A stretch of 64,000 nt of DNA from Symbiodinium natans (lineage: Eukaryota; Sar; Dinophyceae; Suessiales; Symbiodiniaceae). Both the position numbers and the translations under genes were made by a program. Positions 50,501 through 57,599 of the stretch are shown here, piece by piece; positions within the stretch are counted from its first letter, which is position 1, and each line of letters begins with the position of its first letter. Location of the stretch: positions 514,001-578,000 of the forward strand of contig CAJNDS010002140.1 in NCBI GenBank assembly GCA_905221605.1, written 5' to 3'. The notes under the pieces are model-generated. The model saw nothing but the letters and a program-made list of their open reading frames with translations. It searched no databases and was not told where the DNA came from.

Positions 50501-52233
50501 GCCCTTCCAAGCACACAGTGTACACGCGGGCAGACCTTCTTTTTCAGAGTTAGGGTTGTGTATGTCAGAGAGAATGGCTTTGCCGCGCTTTGATTTGTCG
50601 CTACAATTGCTGCCAATGGTCACAGGACAAAGTGTCGAAAGGGGTGTCAAAGTAGAATAGCAAGGTAGTTATGCACAAACCTTGTTGGATGAGGTTCCGA
50701 CGACCTCGTTGCTAGGGGCCCCCTCTATGAAAAGACAGGTCTCCAGACTTAAGTAGTGTCCGGCGACAGTTGTCTATGCATGCATACCGACGTACATGCG
50801 CGCGAATGCTGTCAATGTCTCGCTTCTGCCACCTCTTGGTGCTCTGTGCGATCTGTCGTGTTGCTGCTGGCAATGCAAGTCGATGCAAACTGCGTCAACC
50901 ATATCAGCCTAAACCTCAGTAAGCCGGGAACACCGTGGACCCGAAACCCCAAACCCCTGAACCCCTCAACCCGTGAACCCCCAAACCCCTGAACCCCTTA
51001 ACCCCTAAACCCGCAACCCCTATCCCCCCAAACCCCTGAGCCCCCAATCCTCTACACCCCAAACCCCTGTAACCCTAAGCGTGCTAATTATTGTTTATTG
51101 TACATGTGTATACATAGAAGTGCTACATTAAATTGCATTCTTGTATGTTATATGTTGTACTCTGTTCTGTTCTGTTATGTTACGCTACGTTACGCTGTGT
51201 TGTGTCGTGTTGTGTTATGTTATGTTACGCTATGCTGCGTTACGTTATGTTATGTTATGTCACTCTATGTTCTGTTATACTAACATATAACATTGTATTT
51301 CGTTGTGTGATGGTACGGTCGGTTATGCTGTACTACCATGTACGAAACGTACTACACGTTGCATAGTTCAGGAGGGCCTGCAATGCTGAGCTCTTAGGTC
51401 TGCCATGCTGACGCTACGAGGTTCGAACAAGACGACCGTCAAGGACCATTCGCCCGATAGAAAGCTGTTATTGAGTAGGGTCTGAGCAGGAGACCGTTCT
51501 TAACCTTGAACCTTTGGTAATCTTGCCGGGTAAACTCCCTGCCAAGCCCACAGGTTAGCCATGTTCCCCGTAGTTAGCTTAGCCTCTCTAAGAAAAGGAA
51601 GGTTATTGCAAGAACAGTGTGGTCAAGAATCAGAAGCCTACTTGCCCACTGTGGTTTAAACAGTTGCAGAAGATGCAATCGAAGAACAAACTGCGCTTTC
51701 ACCTATGTTGTTGGTTCATAGTGGTCGCCAGCTGCTTCCGCAGGAATGCATGTGACTTCACGGACCAGAACTGAAATAATCCAGTGCTTGCCTAGGACTC
51801 CCCAGTACTATTCTCGTTGCACTTTGGTAGGGCGATGTTCCCTTATAAGGCAAACACCATCAAAAAACAACAAAGCGTTTTCCCTTCAAGTGGAACCTAG
51901 TCGCTGAACAGGCAAATGCTGAGCCCCGACAGCAGTTGTAGTGAATGTCGTGGCCACAGTCGTAGGAAAGTTTTGTCGTCATTCTTGGCAGTATGTGTAG
52001 AACAAGTAGCACCTGCAATGATGAAATACTCGGTATGACTGGCCCAGCGCATCCTTTCAGGCGGTGCTTGCCTGCGTCTGACATCAAAACTCAGTAGTTC
52101 AGGGTTTAGGGTGTCGGGTGAGGGTTTAGGGTTTAGGGTTTAGGGTTTAGGGTTTCGGGTTAGGGTTCAGGGCTTAGGGACGTTTCAGGACATCGTCGAG
52201 CTGCGGAAGTATGTGGCCGAAGAGTTCTTGAAG
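41462..52233 (+). CDS. Voltage-gated ion channel, copy 2 (multi-exon gene, ends not found)
   Basis: A second gene with the same exon order and domain plan as copy 1, on the same strand about 30 kb downstream, so this is a dispersed tandem duplication. Recognised parts: S1, S2, S3, S4, S4-S5/S5, pore, S6, S6 tail, EF-hand, GKMLFEDDE, LRGSNKTTVK and DIVELRK. Several exons have identical lengths in both copies (93, 63, 60 and 45 nt). Introns are longer in the C-terminal half because of TTTAGGGG arrays (47.6-48.9 kb), CCCTAAAA arrays and mobile elements. The pore exon is shorter and more diverged than in copy 1. Whether this copy is expressed is unknown; I saw no definite inactivating change in the exons I could place. 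Confidence 0.85.
41661..41810 (+). CDS. Ion channel copy 2, S2 exon
   Basis: It follows CCTAAG and reads IFEVEMALDVELNPNSIVFD, then LFCSFFLFELVIRSLA, homologous to the copy-1 S2 exon. The reading continues APATKRWCYLAMS to a stop at 41849, so the true donor must lie before that. Confidence 0.7.
42136..42232. mobile_element. Inverted-repeat element, family AGTAGGGAATGAGG, in a copy-2 intron
   Basis: GGAATGAGGGAAGGAGGTACC left, GTACCTCATTCCCAAGTGCC then CTACTAAGAG right. Confidence 0.75.
42314..42388 (+). CDS. Ion channel copy 2, S3 exon (uninterrupted)
   Basis: It reads ACRDVWFSFESLLGILMILE then TWAA. It aligns across the copy-1 intron at 12450-12565 with no gap, which is direct evidence that the copy-1 intron is an insertion or that copy 2 lost it precisely. 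The acceptor was not pinned down. A small inverted-repeat element (42136-42232) lies just upstream in the intron. Confidence 0.75.
   Translation, partial: ACRDVWFSFESLLGILMILETWAA
42747..42826 (+). CDS. Ion channel copy 2, S4 voltage-sensor exon
   Basis: It reads LITSPTAANTANSLRVARVL then RVLRTAAER. The arginine spacing of S4 is intact and matches copy 1. Boundaries are approximate. Confidence 0.75.
43540..43900. repeat. ACCAATG minisatellite with inverted flank
   Basis: Repeats of ACCAATGTACCAATGAACCA (43550-43730), with the block GGTTTACTA-C-GTGCCAA repeated at 43530 and 43658. The right part switches to the complement (TTGGTAC, ATCATGGGC). It lies in a long copy-2 intron. Confidence 0.8.
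44227..44331 (+). CDS. Ion channel copy 2, S4-S5 linker and S5 exon
   Basis: 35 codons after AGTCAG, ARLVKLMPELMILVKGMAVA then CRSVFFTLLLLLIIT. The exon spans what is two exons plus an intron in copy 1. The next base pair is GC (ATCACC|GCGCC), giving a GC-AG intron 44332-44532 that rejoins at GTCATCTTT. Confidence 0.85.
44533..44625 (+). CDS. Ion channel copy 2, pore-region exon
   Basis: It reads VIFSINFIEFSRGSALEAVF then FDSLWSSMGTL, aligned with VFSITFIEFSRGNPTLETHYFSSMGNSIMTL of copy 1. The pore helix is clearly more diverged than the rest of the protein, which could mean a different permeation property or relaxed constraint. The 3' end is uncertain. Confidence 0.7.
44655..44770. repeat. 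TTTAGGG array in a copy-2 intron
   Basis: About 16 units between the pore exon and the S6 exon. Confidence 0.95.
45349..45473. mobile_element. Inverted-repeat element with ends GAAGGAGGGACCC
   Basis: GAAGGAGGGACCCCTGGAAG left, AAGGGTCCCTCCTTTC right, core of repeated CCCTATAT modules. A reversed copy is at 3771-3900. Confidence 0.75.
46118..46238. mobile_element. Inverted-repeat element, family GGTAGTTCCATGGGCCC, carrying a telomere-type array
   Basis: GGGGTAGTTACATGGGCCC left and AGAGACCATGTAGCTACCC right. Inside, CCTCCTTCAAAGGGTTT runs into (TTTAGGG)n (46157-46195) and then resumes as GATGTATGCGCCCTTGGG. The copies at 18775 and 46794 have only AAAGGGTTTTGAATTATGGG or AAAGGGTTCGGATGTATAGG there, so the array is an addition to this copy. 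Confidence 0.8.
46503..46620. repeat. CCCTAAA array before the copy-2 S6 exon
   Basis: About 16 units ending 11 bases before the S6 exon at 46632. The preceding 46370-46500 contains a roughly 70-bp direct repeat (AGT-A-CTTCG-TGAAGT-CCTGAACCCCTA, twice). Confidence 0.95.
46632..46670 (+). CDS. Ion channel copy 2, S6 exon
   Basis: 13 codons after CCCCAG, VLVMLFILLGSFT, with a GC donor (ACG|GCGGGG). The counterpart of copy 1 14711-14791 is longer at the 5' side, so an extra upstream micro-exon may exist in copy 2. A long CCCTAAA array directly precedes the acceptor. Confidence 0.8.
46692..46792. repeat. TTTAGGG / TTCAGGG array in a copy-2 intron
   Basis: It follows the S6 exon donor by 21 bases and abuts an inverted-repeat element (46794-46918). 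Confidence 0.9.
46794..46918. mobile_element. Inverted-repeat element, family GGTAGTTCCATGGGCCC
   Basis: CTAAGGGTAGTTTCATGGGC left and GGGCCATGGAACTACCCT...CAG right (arms about 25 bp). It sits in the copy-2 intron after the S6 exon, directly after a TTTAGGG array. Confidence 0.8.
46984..47094. repeat. GGGTTTCTA array before the S6-tail exon
   Basis: Telomere-type repeat variant GGGTTTCTA / GGGTTTTTTA ending next to the exon acceptor TCCGAG at 47100. Confidence 0.9.
47101..47193 (+). CDS. Ion channel copy 2, end of S6 and proximal tail exon
   Basis: 31 codons, VMNMLLGVLVEAVKTVTLIE then RENLDAEVARK, after TCCGAG, with a GC donor at 47194. Same length and same donor class as copy 1. The preceding intron ends in a run of GGGTTTCTA repeats, a telomere-repeat variant. 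Confidence 0.9.
47244..47315. mobile_element. Inverted-repeat element fragment, family AGTAGGGAATGAGG
   Basis: Left half only: GTTAGTAGGGAATGAGGGAA then TGAGGTGCCC, then CCCTTAAAGGGTATATATAG. It lies in a copy-2 intron. Confidence 0.65.
47460..47538. mobile_element. Inverted-repeat element, family TTGGGATGTTCC, left end lost
   Basis: It retains CCTTAATAGGGATTATATAG...CCCTATTATGGACTCTTAGT then AAGAGGGAACATCTCAA. It lies in the copy-2 intron after the S6-tail exon. Confidence 0.65.
47612..47847. repeat. TTTAGGGG array in a copy-2 intron
   Basis: About 29 units, mostly the octamer TTTAGGGG with GTGTAGGGG and GCTTAGGGG variants. Confidence 0.95.
47915..48500. repeat. CCCTAAAA / CCCTGAAA / CCCTAAA array in a copy-2 intron
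   Basis: A pure CCCTAAAA block at 48001-48090, a CCCTGAAA block to 48172, a poly-C run (48178-48194), then mixed units up to the EF-hand exon acceptor. It is opposite in orientation to the arrays on either side. Confidence 0.95.
48508..48570 (+). CDS. Ion channel copy 2, EF-hand loop exon
   Basis: 21 codons, VLWGMLEKDGSEDDERLIT then RE. Length equality with copy 1 puts the donor at GAGGGT, a GA-AG intron (48571-49890) that contains the long TTTAGGGG array. Alternative placements by sliding one or two bases do not give an AG acceptor. Confidence 0.8.
48575..48895. repeat. Long TTTAGGGG array in the GA-AG intron, copy 2
   Basis: About 27 nearly perfect TTTAGGGG octamers (48586-48805) followed by mixed units. 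The array begins at the intron's first bases (GAGGGTGTAGGGTTTAGGGG), so the splice donor merges into repeat sequence. Confidence 0.95.
49154..49256. mobile_element. Inverted-repeat element, family GGGGGTTTACGAAAATAGGGG, with 4-bp TSD
   Basis: Ends GGGGGCTTCCGAAATTAGAGG and, as reverse complement, GGGGGTTTACGAAAATAAGGG, with TTATTATAAGGG in the middle. Direct repeat ATGT on both sides (49150-49153, 49257-49260). It lies in the GA-AG intron of channel copy 2. Confidence 0.85.
49789..49875. repeat. CCCTAAA array before the post-EF-hand exon, copy 2
   Basis: About 12 units ending 15 bases before exon 49891. Confidence 0.95.
49891..49950 (+). CDS. Ion channel copy 2, post-EF-hand exon
   Basis: 20 codons, EFQDLLGHKKAAKALASIGV, after CGGCCAG with a GT donor at 49951. 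It matches copy 1 exactly in length; copy 1 has a GA donor at this site. Confidence 0.8.
50296..50384 (+). CDS. Ion channel copy 2, GKMLFEDDE exon
   Basis: It follows GCCAG and reads DVMAAADIGKMLFEDDEAIL then FLDFMLPG. It aligns with copy 1 17152 onward. The 3' limit is not fixed; the frame runs into a stop at 50387. Confidence 0.75.
50414..50496. mobile_element. Inverted-repeat element, family TTGGGATGTTCC, in a copy-2 intron
   Basis: Same family as 55224-55327: core CCAACAGTCCTT...AAGGACTGTTTGTGTAAGGG and right end GGGGAACATCCCAA. The flanks TAGAGCCC (50406-50413) and TGGAGCCC (50497-50504) match at 7 of 8 positions, supporting an 8-bp duplication. Confidence 0.8.
50938..51080. repeat. CCCCTGAA / CCCCAAA degenerate array
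   Basis: Loose C-rich units (ACCCCTGAACCCC) in the copy-2 intron before the LRG exon; a similar block lies at 53320-53420. Confidence 0.85.
51120..51370. repeat. TGTTATGTTACGC pentamer-like repeat in a copy-2 intron
   Basis: Loose TTATG/TTACG/CTGTG pentameric repeats, 51160-51270 clearest. The frames through it are low-complexity. Confidence 0.8.
51402..51443 (+). CDS. Ion channel copy 2, LRGSNKTTVK exon
   Basis: It reads SAMLTLRGSNKTTVK after an AG acceptor near 51398 and ends before GACC, a GA donor as in copy 1. The 10 residues LRGSNKTTVK are identical in the two paralogues. Confidence 0.8.
52189..52233 (+). CDS. Ion channel copy 2, DIVELRK exon
   Basis: 15 codons, DIVELRKYVAEEFLK, after GTTTCAG and before a GT donor (GTCCAC). 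10 of 15 residues are identical to copy 1. Later exons were not recognised. Confidence 0.8.
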
Positions 52234-52299
52234 GTCCACTCACTTGTGGGTCACACGGCTTTGATATTTGCGCGAGCCCTTTGCTTGTCGTGATGAAAT

Positions 52300-55200
52300 G
52301 AAGTTTTCTGCAAGCAAGCGGTTGAATTGAACGCGTTAGCATGGAAGACTAAGATAGGACCTCAGTTCTATTTCGTTGCATTCCAGAACTGAAGCAATGG
52401 TCGACTGGGATTGTTTTGGAGCTTTCGTCCTATCTGACGGTCAAAGTAGGTTTCGTCATGGACATTACCTACCCAGTCGCCGTGCAAACGTTGAATATGT
52501 TGAGTGCTGGTCATCAGGTTGGAACATCCTTTGTGTAGGTGTCTGCTCGTGGTCGACTTCCCCCTCACTCAACGCCCCTAGCATCAGCAGCAGCACCACC
52601 GTTAGCACATCGTCGCCCATCGTCATTCTGGCACGGTCATCATCTTCATCACCTGCATCAGCACTCGTAGAGCCCCGTCCTGTGCAAGCAGTGTGCTGTG
52701 GTTTGGCAATATGTGCCTGTTCCTGTCCTCAATCTGTAAGAGCAGGCCGCTTGCTCTGAAGTTCGTCCATCGCCATGCCTGGCTGTCTGAGGCGAACTGT
52801 GTGGCTTCTTGGCAGAACACCTGGAACCGGTTGGGCCACTGCAGGATGAGGACAAATTCAGGCTGCGTGGCTGTGTATGCTGCGTTCGGAACAGGGACAA
52901 CGAGAGGGTGTTTATCACATGAAAGCATAAGGTTTAGATAATATAGTAGAATGGAATATAGTACTATACAGACAGAGTGATATGGACCAAAAAACATATC
53001 TACCAGAATAGACAGTATGTCATGCATTTGAATATACTTACTATACAACAGAAATACATATGCAACTATATATATATATATATATGTGAATATATATATA
53101 TATACACACATATATATATCCATACATACAGACATCTACACACACATATATATGTGTATGTATTCTGTATATGTATATGTATGTGTATATCTATCTATAT
53201 ATATATATATATTTGCACATATCTTTCGTGCGTGTGTGTAAGGGCAGGCATGGCCTTGGTTGGGTGACTTTGTACTCCGCTCCCCTTGCCACACGACCCG
53301 AACTCCTTCGGCATTCGCAGGGTCCCTAAGCCCTAAACCCTAAACCCCTGAACCCCTGAACCCCTGAACCCCTAACCCCTAAACCCCCAAACCCCTGAGC
53401 CCCTAAACCCCGAACCCCTTCCGTTCTTCCCACAAGGCGCGATGCATCTCCAACAGACCTGGACTAGTTGCGACCAGGATTTTCCTTGCTACTTTTTTTG
53501 GATTTAAGGGGCCTGCAGGGTTGTGGGGTTTATGGGTTTTGCAGGGTTTATGGGCCTTGTGGGGATTGTATTATCAGCTTTGTAGAGCTTATGTGGTTTA
53601 TAGGGTTTTGAGGATGGCCTTGCGGGCGTTAGGGGCTTTATTGTGTGGAACTGCCGGCCCTTGTGCTGGCCCAGAGGCCTCCGCTGCACGCGCACAGCTT
53701 TTTAAGCAACCCTGTACGACGTGCAGGTTGACAGGTTGATTTCACCTTCAGCCGTGATAAAAGGCTGCTCCCTCTTCTTTCCAAGGCCTTGCAAGCAGCT
53801 TCTTCACAAGCCCGGTAGCTAGGCAGAGTACTGAGAATGTGGTGCAACATGTTTCCCAACCGAGTCCGAGCTGTTGTCCGACTGACATCACCAAAAGCTT
53901 TCAAGACTTCGTTCTCCTCGGTCGGCCTGACTGAGGCCAATTCACGCTTCAAAAGAGGCGATCAGCAGCATGCCTAATCCCCTGATTGTCTGCCATGGCT
54001 GCTGCAGTTCATCGAAGATGAAGAAGCTGTTGCCATTTCATTTTTGGGGGTATTCCCCCTGAGGCAGCGTTCCGCTTGCCATTTCAACTAGCTAGGGGCC
54101 TTCCAATGCAAGATCCTGCTGGGCTCATTGCGACGTTGCGTGGCAAATCAGATTCAGACCCTAAACCCTAAACACCCTAAACCCTAAACCCTAAAACCTA
54201 ATGCTGCAATCAGACTCGAATGGCTGCTTGCACCGGAGCCGCAAAACCCTTCATCCCGTGCTTTGCAGTGTCAACGCTGACCAGCTCGACACGGAGAACC
54301 GTGGCCGACTGGTCCACGTCCAGGCACCTGTTGTTTTCAGGATGAGGCTCCTTGTAAACCCCATCAAAGTCGGGTAGGCTTGATATTGGTATCATGCTAC
54401 AGACGCCCTACCGAACGACCATGGAACGTCATGCAGTGCGCCTGGCACTCAAAAAATGCAAGTCTTAAGCCCATGCCCCTTTGACAGGGCACGCGGTTGG
54501 AACGCTTTTGCTACGTAGTCATTAAATGCAGTATGGTAGAGCACAGCTCCAGACGATAAAGCTGGACACGGTAGAGACACGGAAGCGCTGGCGCTAACAC
54601 ACCCAAGGTCCGCCCAACAGACTATGTTAAAACCTTGAGTGGTCCATGTCTTTGGGGCTTGAGTTTTCGGGAGCTAGTTACACAAAGTCCCCTTGGCAGT
54701 TCTCTGTACGACGAGAGCAGCACCCCATGCAGAGACAGCGGAAGACTGGCTTCATTTTATCGGAATGTCGTATACTTCCTTTGTGTGGAAATTGTAAACC
54801 TTCACACACTTGAATTTGCCAGTACACGAACTCAGCCCAAACGCCTTAACGAAAGCATGACGGAACTAACCCCATACTTTCCTCTTGGCGCGCCACTACG
54901 TGCTAGAAATTTAGAACGCCCAACATGTCCAGGACTTTCGGATCCAGGGACCAAGCCCCAGGGTTTGGGGTTTGGGGTTTAGGGTTTAGGGTTTAGGGCT
55001 ACCAGAGTCCCATCCCACCACCGGGGGCAAGGGACGAGCGGCCGGCAAGATTGCTTGTGTGGACCCCCAGTTCCAGGACTCTTCTGAGTGTATGGAAGTT
55101 GAGGCTTCAGAGGGTTTAGGGTTTAGGGTTTAGGGGCTGTAGGGGCATTTCGCAAGTTTGCATCTCGACCCCCCATCCGCTCCCGCAGAGCCTGGTACAA
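52300..55200. other. Region downstream of channel copy 2 without recognised exons
   Basis: Holds an AT microsatellite (53060-53220), CCCCTGAA units (53330-53420) and short frames. At 54004-54050 the frame LLQFIEDEEAVAISFL is weakly like the GKMLFEDDEAILFLDFM exon, too weak to call a third channel copy. Confidence 0.45.
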
Positions 55201-55223
55201 GCGGAGCTCAAGAGCAGGATATG

Positions 55224-55327
55224 TTGGGACGCTCCCCCTGATACTAACAGCCCTTAATAGGATTATAGTAACCCCCCCCCATTACAATCCCTATGAAGGA
55301 CTGTTAGTAGAAGCGGGAACATCCCAA
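55224..55327. mobile_element. Inverted-repeat element, family TTGGGATGTTCC, with 8-bp TSD
   Basis: A 104-bp element with ends TTGGGACGCTCCCCC and GGGAACATCCCAA and inner arms CTAACAGCCCTTAATAGG / CCTATGAAGGACTGTTAG. It is flanked by a perfect 8-bp direct repeat AGGATATG (55216-55223 and 55328-55335). Too small to encode a transposase, so it is a non-autonomous MITE-like element; 8-bp duplications are typical of hAT-type transposons, but no superfamily is proven. Confidence 0.85.
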
Positions 55328-55426
55328 AGGATATGGCTTGAGCACTTCGCTCTTGTAGGCGTATGAATCATAGCATGAGCACATTCACGATGAACTTCCT
55401 TTAGGGTTCAACTGCTTCATAGACAC

Positions 55427-55514
55427 CTAAACCCTAAACCCTAAACCCTAAACCCTAAACCCTAAACCCTAAACCCTAAACCCTAAACCCTAAACCCTAA
55501 CCCTAAACCCTACA
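55427..55514. repeat. CCCTAAA array
   Basis: About 12 units in a region without recognised exons. Confidence 0.95.
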
Positions 55515-55632
55515 TGGTGGACAAGAATGTTGCAAGCTCATCCCCCGGATAGTTAGAAAACTTCGACGCCACCGCAGGACGCCCTGGTCCAAGGCTGCCT
55601 CAAGCTTCAGAGCACTTTGGAGGCTACAGGGA

Positions 55633-55976
55633 GGGAGCAGCAAGTGCCCTTAAAGATCAAAAGAAGCCCTAAACCCTAAACCCTAAACCCTAAACCCTAA
55701 ACCCTAAACCCTAAACCCTAAACCCTAAACCCTAAACCCTAAACCCTAAACCCTAAACGCAGAAAGCATGTCGGCACCGGTGCCCGCGGAAACTGACCAA
55801 GTATCCTTGGCTCCTGCCTTGCCCATGCACTGTGCATGCACCGAACGGAACTGTAGGGTTTAGGGTTTAGGGTTTAGGGTTTAGGGTTTAGGCTTTAGGG
55901 TTCAGGGTTTAGGGTTTAGGGTTTAGGGTTTAGGGTTTAGGGCTTCTTTTGATATTGAAGGGCACTTGCTGGAATC
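55633..55976. repeat. Large inverted repeat with telomere-type arms
   Basis: The left arm has AGCAAGTGCCCTTAAAGATC then AAAAGAAG followed by (CCCTAAA)n to about 55757. The right arm is (TTTAGGG)n from about 55857, then CTTCTTTTGATATTGAAGGG then CACTTGCT. The arms (about 120 bp each) are near-perfect reverse complements around a spacer of about 100 bp that contains two small palindromes (GGCACCGGTGCC and ATGCACTGTGCAT). Confidence 0.9.
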
Positions 55977-56257
55977 GGGGGAGGGGGATGTTCGATTACT
56001 CACACATGACAGATCCACATCTGCGCTGTTCCTACATGCCGCTTGATGGTTTCATGGTGCAGTTTCTGGTATTCTTGTGGTTTCCTCTTGGCGGTTTCTG
56101 TGTCAACCCCGTTTGGGGCTCCATTGCATAGGCCCACTGCCCGTTTCAGGTTGCCCCTGGTTGTCGTTACTGCTCGGCCTTCCAGTTTCCGAGCCCTGCA
56201 CCCCTAGAGCCCTGCCGCTGCAAAGCCAAGTTGCAGTGGCAAAGGCATTCGTCGTGT

Positions 56258-56346
56258 TAGGGTTTAGGGTTTAGGGTTTAGGGTTTAGGGTTTAGGGTTT
56301 AGGGTTTAGGGTTTAGGGTTTAGGGTTTAGGGTTTAGGGTTTGGGG
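56258..56346. repeat. TTTAGGG array
   Basis: About 12 units ending just before a candidate exon acceptor (GCGCAG, 56355-56360). Confidence 0.95.
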
Positions 56347-56360
56347 TTGATACCTGCGCA

Positions 56361-56520
56361 GGTGTTCGAATGGGTGCCGACTGCAACCTTCGTCAAGGAC
56401 GACCGACTTAAGTGTGCCGCAACCTGTATGCCATGCAGCATGTCTCAGACAAAGTCTGGAAAGCTAGAATGTTATGGATTTGCTGCAGCTGGCACAGGAG
56501 GCCACAGGACAACCTCGACA
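56361..56520 (+). CDS. Candidate exon, unidentified
   Basis: Open after GCGCAG at the end of a TTTAGGG array, reading VFEWVPTATFVKDDRLKCAA then TCMPCSMSQTKSGKLECYG. Composition is protein-like, with charged and cysteine residues spread, and the acceptor context matches the known exons (AG|G). No family was recognised. Confidence 0.35.
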
Positions 56521-56699
56521 TAGCACAGAGTGGACAACCTCCCACCACGACTCTTCCCGGTTTAGGCGGATTGTGGGTAGTGCGAGCAGGGTCTGAGTTC
56601 AGGTCGGCAGATGTCAAGCAGCGGCGACACAGTAGCATCAGAACACAATACCGGACATTGTCAAATTCAATGCTTCTAAAGCATTTTTGAGTTGTGTTT

Positions 56700-57005
56700 G
56701 TCTCAGCTGTCACCTATTAGCTCAACGACCAGGGCAATTGCATGTGTCCACCGAGCTCAGAAGCTGCGAGGCAGCCAAGTCCGCAGAATCCGCGGTTGCC
56801 GGCGCCGCTCTCTCAGATCAAGCTTTTTGGCGGGCAGGTCTTACAAGCTCCTATGCCAAAGCTCACAAGCCATCAGCAGCTGGACACTTACTGCACATGT
56901 TTTCTCAAAGACAACCTGCATTTGAGATACGCATGTTGCCAGGATGGTTGGTTTCACAGCTTCCCGCTTCACCTTTCAAGCTACTTCAAGGATCAGGGGA
57001 CTTAG
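56700..57005 (+). CDS. Candidate exon, unidentified, ends at GTAAGT
   Basis: An open frame of about 100 codons ending at a consensus GTAAGT donor at 57006. Its end reads FEIRMLPGWLVSQLPASPFK then LLQGSGDL. The donor is also the left edge of a palindromic repeat region (57006-57315), so the intron may again be element-derived. No family was recognised. Confidence 0.35.
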
Positions 57006-57315
57006 GTAAGTGGCGTTCTAAGCAAGGTAACTATACTTTGACTTACTTATAACCGCAATTAAGGTATGTATAGCCCTACTTACTAAGTGCCCCCCGCTCC
57101 TCCGAGTAGTCCCAAAACACCTCAAGTCTGCCCCTGAGCCATCCCAAGTCACGGGCATGCTCCACTTGGAGGTTCATGGTACTTATAGGAACCCAAGTAA
57201 AGCTGTACTTATCACCCAAGTAGAACCATTTTAGGGCACTTAAAAAGGGCTTTTAAGATCTTAGAAGCGGGTCATAAGTACAGTGATAGTTGGGTTATAG
57301 AAGTACCAGGGGACT
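57006..57315. repeat. Palindrome-rich repeat region after a candidate exon
   Basis: Repeated forms of AAGTACTTATAG, ACTTACTTATAACC, CCCAAGTAGAACC and GGTACTTATAGG in both orientations. It begins at the GTAAGT donor of the candidate exon 56700-57005. Confidence 0.6.
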
Positions 57316-57393
57316 TGTCCTGGGCACCCGGACGACGACGTCGCCCAAAGCGGAGCTTGGCGTCTTCCATCTCTCGGAGGACTGGCTTCCTCA

Positions 57394-57576
57394 CCTTACT
57401 GTTGGTTAGCAGGGAATGAGGGAATGAGGGCCCTATGTATATCCTTTAAGGGATTCTAGTAGGGCCCTAGATATACCCGTTAAGGGGTTATATTAGGGTT
57501 TTTTGTATATATATATACCCTTTAAGGGATGATACGGGGCACCTCATTCCCCCATTCCCTACGAACCAACAGTAAG
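57394..57576. mobile_element. Inverted-repeat element, family AGTAGGGAATGAGG, long arms
   Basis: CTTACTGTTGGTTAGCAGGG left and CCCTACGAACCAACAGTAAG right, about 40-bp arms; the middle repeats CCCTTTAAGGG/TATATATACCC modules three times. Confidence 0.8.
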
Positions 57577-57599
57577 TCACAGATGGGGCTGTTCTGAAC

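Noticed and set aside
53995-54055. Possible exon of a third ion channel copy (LLQFIEDEEAVAISFL)
   Set aside because: Similarity to the GKMLFEDDEAILFLDFM exon is weak, with no other third-copy exon around it.
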